A stretch of DNA of 64,000 nucleotides from Chelativorans sp. ZYF759 (GTDB taxonomy: Bacteria; Pseudomonadota; Alphaproteobacteria; Rhizobiales; Rhizobiaceae). Positions within the stretch are counted from its first letter, which is position 1. Every line of letters starts with the position of its first letter. The stretch spans positions 134,380-198,379 of the forward strand of contig NZ_WVVV01000009.1 in assembly GCF_012911015.1 (NCBI RefSeq), read 5' to 3'. The notes under the pieces are model-generated. The model was not told the origin of the DNA and did no database searches. It saw only the letters and a list, made by a program, of their open reading frames with translations. Positions 58,725 through 64,000 of this stretch are shown one piece after another. The position numbers and the translations under genes were made by a program.

Positions 58725-60668
58725 TCAGCCCTGGGGCTGCGGCTCCATTCCCGCGTCAGGTTCCTCGCCGCCCTTGCGCTTGCGGCTCTCCTTCGACTTG
58801 CCGGCCTTGGGCACGGCCGAACCGCGCGGCGTCGGCGTGTCGTCGCCCATGTCGCGGGCCGGCTTCTCGCCGCGCATGAGCTGCTGGATCTCGTCGCCCG
58901 ACAGCGTTTCGTATTCCAGCAGGCCCTCGGCGATCGCCACCCACTCGGCTTTCCTCTCGGTCAGGATCTCGCGGGCCTTGGTATAGGCCTCGTCGATCAG
59001 GCGGCGCACTTCCATGTCGATCTTGCGCTGCGTCTCTTCCGACATGTTCTGCGTGCGGGCAACCGAATGGCCGAGGAAGACCTCTTCCTGGTTGTCGCCA
59101 TAGGCAACCTGGCCGAGCTCGTCGGAGAAGCCCCAGCGCGTGACCATGGCGCGCGCCAGCTTGGTGGCCTGCTCGATATCGGAGGAGGCGCCCGAGGTGA
59201 TGTTCTCCTTGCCGAACTTGAACTCCTCGGCGACGCGACCGCCCATCATGATCGCCAGACGCGAGATCATGTATTTGTAGCTCATGGAATAGCGGTCGCC
59301 CTCCGGCAACTGCATGACCATGCCGAGCGCGCGGCCACGCGGAATGATGGTGGCCTTGTGCAGCGGATCGGAAGCCGGCACCGTGAGCGCGACAATGGCA
59401 TGTCCCGCCTCGTGATAGGCCGTCAGTTCCTTCTCCGCCTGGGTCATGGCGGTGGAGCGGCGCTCCGCACCCATCATGACCTTGTCCTTGGCGTCTTCGA
59501 ATTCCTGCATCGTGACCAGGCGCTTGTTGCGGCGGGCCGCCATCAGCGCGGATTCGTTGACGAGGTTGGCGAGATCGGCACCGGAAAAGCCCGGCGTGCC
59601 GCGTGCGATTGTCTTCAGGTCGACATTGGGGGCAAGCGGCACGTTGCGCACATGCACCTTGAGGATCTTCTCGCGGCCGACGATGTCCGGGTTCGGCACC
59701 ACGACCTGACGGTCGAAGCGGCCCGGACGCAGGAGCGCGGGGTCGAGAACATCGGGACGGTTGGTCGCGGCGATCAGAATGATGCCCTCATTGGCCTCGA
59801 AGCCGTCCATCTCGACGAGCAGCTGGTTCAGGGTCTGCTCGCGCTCGTCATTGCCGCCGCCGAGTCCGGCGCCACGGTGGCGACCCACCGCGTCGATCTC
59901 GTCGATGAAGATGATGCAGGGCGCGTTTTTCTTGGCCTGTTCGAACATGTCGCGCACGCGGCTGGCGCCAACGCCCACGAACATCTCGACGAAGTCCGAA
60001 CCGGAGATGGTGAAGAAGGGCACATTGGCCTCGCCCGCCACGGCACGGGCGGTCAGCGTCTTGCCGGTTCCGGGCGGACCGACCAGCAGCACGCCGCGCG
60101 GGATCTTGCCGCCGAGCCGCTGGAACTTCTGCGGGTCGCGCAGGAATTCGACGATTTCCTCGAGATCCTGCTTGGCTTCATCGACGCCCGCCACGTCCGC
60201 GAAGGTCACGCGTCCATGGGCCTCGGTCAGCAGCTTCGCCTTCGACTTGCCGAAACCCATCGCGCGGCCGGATCCCGACTGCATCTGGCGCATGAAGAAG
60301 ATCCACACCGCCAGGATGAGCAGCATCGGCAGCCAGGAGATCAGATAGCCGAAGATCGAATTCTGGCCTTCGGTGTCGGGCCGCGCATTGATCGTGACGT
60401 TCCGGTTCTGCAGCCGCTGCACCAGGTTCGCGTCACCGGGCGAATAGGTCTGGAAGCCGGTCGCGGAATCCGTGTAGGTGCCGGTAATGCGGTCGCCGGT
60501 GATCGTCACCGAGTTGATACGCCCGCTTTCGACCTCCTGCAGAAATTCCGAATAGGGAACCTCGCGCACCTGGCCACGCTGCTGGGGGCTCTGGAACAGA
60601 TTGAACAGCGCAATCAGGAGAACGGCGATGATCGCCCACAGCGCTAGGTTGCGATAGTTAGGATTCAT
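58725..60668 (-). CDS. ftsH: ATP-dependent zinc metalloprotease FtsH
   Basis: A 647-residue membrane protease. Membrane segments lie near 6-24 and 104-124. The AAA part has [17 protein letters not shown] and [13 protein letters not shown] with the SRH region [19 protein letters not shown]; the zinc site is [10 protein letters not shown] and a third ligand lies in [12 protein letters not shown]. The C-terminal tail is charged ([16 protein letters not shown]). A sigma-32-type promoter lies upstream (60718-60747). It degrades damaged membrane proteins and regulators such as sigma-32 itself in other bacteria. Confidence 0.97.
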   Translation of the reverse strand: MNPNYRNLALWAIIAVLLIALFNLFQSPQQRGQVREVPYSEFLQEVESGRINSVTITGDRITGTYTDSATGFQTYSPGDANLVQRLQNRNVTINARPDTEGQNSIFGYLISWLPMLLILAVWIFFMRQMQSGSGRAMGFGKSKAKLLTEAHGRVTFADVAGVDEAKQDLEEIVEFLRDPQKFQRLGGKIPRGVLLVGPPGTGKTLTARAVAGEANVPFFTISGSDFVEMFVGVGASRVRDMFEQAKKNAPCIIFIDEIDAVGRHRGAGLGGGNDEREQTLNQLLVEMDGFEANEGIILIAATNRPDVLDPALLRPGRFDRQVVVPNPDIVGREKILKVHVRNVPLAPNVDLKTIARGTPGFSGADLANLVNESALMAARRNKRLVTMQEFEDAKDKVMMGAERRSTAMTQAEKELTAYHEAGHAIVALTVPASDPLHKATIIPRGRALGMVMQLPEGDRYSMSYKYMISRLAIMMGGRVAEEFKFGKENITSGASSDIEQATKLARAMVTRWGFSDELGQVAYGDNQEEVFLGHSVARTQNMSEETQRKIDMEVRRLIDEAYTKAREILTERKAEWVAIAEGLLEYETLSGDEIQQLMRGEKPARDMGDDTPTPRGSAVPKAGKSKESRKRKGGEEPDAGMEPQPQG

Positions 60669-60717
60669 GTGTTTTCCCGTTGGCGCCTGACACGTCGGAA
60701 AGCGCTTGGTCCAAGCT

Positions 60718-60747
60718 AAAATAGGGTTCCCGAGCGGCGTTGCCAAG
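60718..60747 (-). promoter_or_regulatory. Sigma-32-like promoter of ftsH
   Basis: On the minus strand, CTTGGC (plus 60742-60747) and CCCTATTT (plus 60719-60726) are 15 bases apart, close to the heat-shock consensus CTTGAA and CCCCATTT. A 13-base palindrome, GCTTGGTCCAAGC (60704-60716), lies at the expected start of transcription. Confidence 0.65.
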
Positions 60748-60789
60748 CCAAACCGCAAGCAACTTCTTACAAGCTTAACCGGCAATGTG

Positions 60790-62115
60790 TCAGGCGAAAG
60801 GCGCGGGCGGCGGCGGAGCGGTTCCCAGCACCCGGGCAAGGGCCGTCGCCAGCTCCAGATCGTAGTGCCCCAGATACTGCGCGAAGGGTGAAACGCGTCG
60901 TTCGAAAGCCGCGGTGTCGTGGCTCTCGTCAGGCCCTTCGCCCACCAGGCGCGGTTCCGCGGAAAGTGCAATGCCCACAAGATGTTCCGGCAGGTCCGTG
61001 TGGCCGCCCGTGCCTCGGGCAAGAGCTTCCTGGCCCGGCGCGGCGATCATCACTCCCGGCCGCTTCGGCGCGGTGCGGAGCCGGTGTCGCCCGTCCCACA
61101 CGATGCCCTGCCTGGCGGGGATGCGCGGTAGATTGCGGCCTTCGCGCATCAGGAAAATTCCGCCACGACGCACATCCACCCGCGCACGCGACAATGTGGC
61201 GCAAAGCCCCGCCTCGCCCAGACGGGCCCGCAAACTGCGCGCTCGCGCAATATCGGGTAGGTGATCCTGACCGCCCGCGGTGGCCAGCAGACAGCGCAAT
61301 GCGTAGAGCACGGCCTCGTCGTCGTCTGCCCGCAACAGCGCCGGATTGAGCCGGATCAGCCCGGGCGAGGGCATGTCGACATGGGCATCGATCAGCCTTG
61401 CGGCCCGCGCGCCCATCGCGGCGCGCAGATCGGCGGCCTTGCCCGCGGCACTCGACAAGACCGTGATATCGCCCAGCCCCGCGCGGATGCGCGGCCGCTC
61501 GTAGCGCAAGTCCACATTTGTCGGGTCGTCGATCCAGGTCAGGCCGCGCGCCGACAGATGCGCCCGCAGCTCCTGGCGGTCGAGGTCGAGCAGCGGCCTC
61601 ACCAGCCAGATGCGGCCGTCGTAGAGGGTGGCCCGGGCCATGCCCGCGCCACCCCGGTCCCAGCCCGTTTTCTCCGGCCTTCCGCGTTGCGCGCGCATGG
61701 CCACCGTTTCCGCCTGGTCGTTGGCAGTGTGGCCGACGAGCACGAGGTCGGTCGCCAAGGTGTCTGCCGCCTCGGCCAGCAGCCGGTAGCGTGCCTCGCG
61801 TGCGCGGGCGATCAGCCCGCCTGCGGCCGGGTCGGCATTCTCCCAGCGCAGGGTCATGTGGCGCAGGCCGAGATTTGCACAGATCGCCGCCACCTGGCCT
61901 GCCTCGTCGGCCGCTTCCGGTCGCAGATTGTGGTCGATCGTCACCGCGACGAGTTCAGTCGACCGGCCTGCCAGTGCCGTCGCGGCGAGGTCCAATAATG
62001 CAAGGGAGTCGCTGCCGCCGGAAACGGCTGCGATGATGGTCTTTCGCTTGTTGAAATCGATCCCGGCGAAAAGCGCGCGGGTCAAAGGCCCCAGCTCGCG
62101 GGCGGCGGCCGTCAC
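60790..62115 (-). CDS. tilS: tRNA(Ile)-lysidine synthase
   Basis: A 441-residue ATP-dependent enzyme adding lysine to C34 of tRNA-Ile. The P-loop is [13 protein letters not shown], and [13 protein letters not shown] and [14 protein letters not shown] are the other family marks. A GTG start at 62115 is used; no in-frame ATG fits. It ends 5 bases after the cpoB stop and ftsH follows, the order typical of alphaproteobacteria. Confidence 0.93.
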   Translation of the reverse strand: MTAAARELGPLTRALFAGIDFNKRKTIIAAVSGGSDSLALLDLAATALAGRSTELVAVTIDHNLRPEAADEAGQVAAICANLGLRHMTLRWENADPAAGGLIARAREARYRLLAEAADTLATDLVLVGHTANDQAETVAMRAQRGRPEKTGWDRGGAGMARATLYDGRIWLVRPLLDLDRQELRAHLSARGLTWIDDPTNVDLRYERPRIRAGLGDITVLSSAAGKAADLRAAMGARAARLIDAHVDMPSPGLIRLNPALLRADDDEAVLYALRCLLATAGGQDHLPDIARARSLRARLGEAGLCATLSRARVDVRRGGIFLMREGRNLPRIPARQGIVWDGRHRLRTAPKRPGVMIAAPGQEALARGTGGHTDLPEHLVGIALSAEPRLVGEGPDESHDTAAFERRVSPFAQYLGHYDLELATALARVLGTAPPPPAPFA

Positions 62116-62120
62116 GGCAT

Positions 62121-63038
62121 TCAGCAGGAAGCCGCCGATTGTCCCTGGCGCACGCGCTCCATCAGGGCTTCGGATGCCTGGGGGTAGCGTCGCGAGACCT
62201 CGGCGAAGGTGGCGCAGGCGACATCGCGCTGGTTGAGGCCGCTCAGCGACACGCCCAGCTTGTAGAGCATCTCGGGGGCCTTGCGGGAATCGGGGAAGTC
62301 GCGGCTGGCGGCGAGAAAGGTCTCGGCCGCGTCGCGGTGCTTGTTCTGCGCCAGCTGCGCCTCGCCCAGCCAGAACCGGGCATCCGGCTCGTTCTCGCTG
62401 CCGGCATGCTCCTGCAGGAAACGCTGGAAGCCGGCCTCCGCCGTCGCATAGTCGCCCGACAGGATGAACTCGTAGGCGTTGCGGTAGAGGCTGTCGGGAC
62501 CGTCCCCGGAAGGCGGCAGCGCCGCCACCACCGTCTCGTCGGCCGGCACGGGCTGCGAGGAAGGCAAGGCCTCGGCGGAGGGCAGGGTCTGCGCGGCCGG
62601 CGGGTTGTCGAGAACGCTCGATCCCACGACATTGCCCTGGGCGTCGAAGACGATCGTGCCGAATTCGCGGGGCGGTGCGCCGAGCTGCGCGCTGTCGCCC
62701 TGCTGCCCGTTGCCGCCCTGCTGCTGGATGATCTCCGCCGTCTGGTCGCGCGCCGGTTCCTGGCTCGGCAGTGAGCCCTGCCGGTCGAGCGAAGGCGCGC
62801 CTGAACTGCCGCCGCCACCCTGTTCGATTTCCTGGAACCGGAACTCGAAATCCTCCTGCATGCGCCGGATCTGGTCCTGCATCTGGAGTATCTGGAAGTT
62901 CAGTTCCTCGACTGTGCCGCCGAGGCGGCGCACTTGTTCCTCGAGTTCACTGACCCGGGGATCGGTCTGGGCCATGGCCGGCGCCGAAAACATCAGCGGG
63001 AAGGCCAGGGCAACAAGAAGTAGGTATCGATAACCCAT
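62121..63038 (-). CDS. cpoB: Tol-Pal system protein CpoB / YbgF
   Basis: A 305-residue periplasmic protein. The signal peptide (MGYRYLLLVALAFPLMFSAP, cut near AMAQ) is followed by a trimerising coiled coil (RVSELEEQVRRLGGTVEELN), a long Gln/Pro-rich linker and C-terminal TPR repeats (LYRNAYEFILSGDYATAEAG). CpoB coordinates outer-membrane constriction with peptidoglycan synthesis. The ATG at 63038 gives the signal peptide; an upstream ATG at 63062 is possible. Confidence 0.92.
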   Translation of the reverse strand: MGYRYLLLVALAFPLMFSAPAMAQTDPRVSELEEQVRRLGGTVEELNFQILQMQDQIRRMQEDFEFRFQEIEQGGGGSSGAPSLDRQGSLPSQEPARDQTAEIIQQQGGNGQQGDSAQLGAPPREFGTIVFDAQGNVVGSSVLDNPPAAQTLPSAEALPSSQPVPADETVVAALPPSGDGPDSLYRNAYEFILSGDYATAEAGFQRFLQEHAGSENEPDARFWLGEAQLAQNKHRDAAETFLAASRDFPDSRKAPEMLYKLGVSLSGLNQRDVACATFAEVSRRYPQASEALMERVRQGQSAASC

Positions 63039-63071
63039 GGAATTGGTCTCGCCCTGAAGCATGACGTGAAA

Positions 63072-63099
63072 AGACGGACCGAGTTCTCGATCCGCCGTC
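63072..63099 (-). terminator. Possible terminator between pal and cpoB
   Basis: AGACGG/CCGTCT arms (63072-63077 and 63094-63099) with extra CGAG/CTCG pairing inside are followed by TTTTC on the minus strand. The stem is imperfect and may only attenuate transcription into cpoB. Confidence 0.55.
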
Positions 63100-63197
63100 T
63101 CTCATATCAGGGCCGCAGAGTTCGGCCAAATTTTGTTTTCGCGCCGGAAAACCGAGCGCGGGGGCGAATTATCTGCCGCCGCGCTCGCCGGTTTCCG

Positions 63198-63713
63198 TCA
63201 GCTGCCGGCGCCCGAAAGCACCGTCACGCCGCGCCGGTTCTGCGACCAGCAGGAGATGTTGTCGCACACCGCCACCGGGCGCTCCTTGCCGTAGGAGATG
63301 GTGCGGATGCGGTTGCCATCGACGCCCTGGGCGATCAGGAAGTCGCGGGCCGACGCCGCACGCCTTGCACCCAGCGCAAGGTTGTATTCGCGCGTGCCGC
63401 GCTCGTCGGCATGGCCTTCCATGGTGATGGAATAGCCGCGATGCTGGTTCAGCCACTGGGCCTGGCGGCGCAGCGTCTGCTGGGCATCGGAGCGGATCAC
63501 CGAAGAGTCGGTGTCGAAGAAGATGCGGTCGCCGACATTGACCGTGAAGTCCTGGGTCGAGCCGGGCGTGGCAGCACCGGCGCCGCCGGCTCCGCCCAGG
63601 CCGAGGTCGGCGGCCGTGTTGGGGGTCTGGCGGTTCGCACAACCCGCGACTGCGAGCATGGCGACGAGCGCGATGATGATGGGGGACCGGGTCATGGCTG
63701 CGATACGGCGCAT
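63198..63713 (-). CDS. pal: Peptidoglycan-associated lipoprotein
   Basis: A 171-residue outer-membrane lipoprotein. The lipobox is MLAVAGC, and the OmpA-like domain has FFDTDSSVIRSDAQQTL and GHADERGTREYNLALGARRA with the diaminopimelate-binding Asp and Arg. It tethers the outer membrane to peptidoglycan in the Tol-Pal complex. GAAGGAG precedes the ATG at 63713; the frame extends to 63764. Two Cys (VCDNISCW) lie near the C terminus. Confidence 0.96.
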   Translation of the reverse strand: MRRIAAMTRSPIIIALVAMLAVAGCANRQTPNTAADLGLGGAGGAGAATPGSTQDFTVNVGDRIFFDTDSSVIRSDAQQTLRRQAQWLNQHRGYSITMEGHADERGTREYNLALGARRAASARDFLIAQGVDGNRIRTISYGKERPVAVCDNISCWSQNRRGVTVLSGAGS

Positions 63714-63860
63714 AGCCGCGTCTCCTTCGAATTTGAAAGGTTTCGTTGACCGGACAGTAACCACGACGGGGTTAATGCCGATTCAAGAAACACGGTTAAG
63801 ATTGTCTTGCGCGTCCTGCGAATCCGTCCCGACAAAGCAGGCTTGGTCCCGTCTTCAAGG

Positions 63861-63901
63861 CAAAAGGGGCACAAATGCGGCGGTCGCCGCGCCTGTGCCC
63901 C
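63861..63901 (-). terminator. Hairpin between tolB and pal
   Basis: GGGGCACA (63866-63873) pairs with TGTGCCCC (63894-63901), and inside it GCGGCG (63877-63882) pairs with CGCCGC (63885-63890). On the minus strand TTTTGCC follows. It is a terminator or attenuator between tolB and pal, so pal can be expressed separately. Confidence 0.75.
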
Positions 63902-63943
63902 ATTGTGGCGTCGCTCCGGTCACGAAGCGTTGAGTGAATATAC

Positions 63944-64000
63944 TCAGTCGAGCAGCGGCGACCAGGCCGGATCGGAGGCAAAGTTCGGCGTCGTGATGGC
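63944..64000 (-). CDS. tolB: TolB C-terminal end (partial, cut by window edge)
   Basis: The last 18 codons of a frame running off the right edge end FASDPAWSPLLD before TGA. This matches the end of alphaproteobacterial TolB, and the position just upstream of pal and cpoB confirms the Tol-Pal order. Only the 3' end is visible. Confidence 0.8.
   Translation of the reverse strand, partial: AITTPNFASDPAWSPLLD

Overview
The window is GC-rich, densely coded DNA that looks like the chromosome of an alphaproteobacterium, most likely of the order Hyphomicrobiales (Rhizobiales). Pointers are the phaR / phaA-phaB polyhydroxybutyrate genes, a Suv3-like helicase next to an S4 protein, FdxA, CarD and an RpoH2-type sigma factor, the zapA-DUF4164 / tkt-gap-pgk-fba block, and several promoters of the alphaproteobacterial general-stress type (EcfG: GGAAC, 16-17 bases, CGTT). 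I cannot name the genus. I saw no rRNA, tRNA, CRISPR array, prophage or insertion sequence; almost everything is core chromosome with a few accessory insertions.

Layout. 1-7740 (minus strand): an amino-sugar catabolic cluster in two transcription units. One is a GntR regulator, a NagB-II-type deaminase, NagA deacetylase and an FGGY kinase, all with overlapping stop/start codons. The second is another GntR regulator, a UPF0309 SIS protein, an ABC solute-binding protein and a permease cut by the left edge. Each regulator gene is preceded by a HutC-type palindrome. 7964-17820: ispG, a hybrid histidine kinase, a polyprenyl synthase, mtgA, rpmF, a gamma-glutamyltransferase, a secreted duplicated PRC-barrel protein and phaR. 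18065-20084: phaA-phaB. 20319-27054: a methyltransferase, the Suv3-like helicase, S4 protein, ferredoxin, CarD and rpoH2. 27061-35386: an M48 protease, the TPP-riboswitch-controlled thiBPQ operon, a divergent thiamine pyrophosphokinase, Uup and a ccdAB toxin-antitoxin pair.

35396-43894: cell division (zapA) and central carbon metabolism (transketolase, GAPDH, a K+/H+ antiporter, phosphoglycerate kinase, class I aldolase). 43958-50017: an SGNH hydrolase, a stress-type SDR, propionyl-CoA synthetase, a short Hsp70 (YegD type) and another SDR. 50285-55617: the ribosomal rplS and rimM-trmD genes, unusually separated by about 3.5 kb carrying a MarR/hydrolase pair, an AT-rich islet with a small secreted protein, and a YpfJ-like metalloprotease. 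55719-58628: a XerC-like recombinase, a TraB/GumN protein and two small proteins. 58725-64000 (minus): ftsH, tilS, cpoB, pal and the last codons of tolB.

The most interesting theme is regulatory. Four promoters match the EcfG consensus exactly. They precede rpoH2, an SDR, the YpfJ-like protease and a small membrane protein, and ftsH has a sigma-32-like promoter. The window therefore appears to hold part of a cascade from the general stress response to the RpoH2 heat/oxidative response. Second come the amino-sugar cluster with its unusual FGGY kinase and two operators, and a group of DnaA-box-like motifs downstream of phaB.
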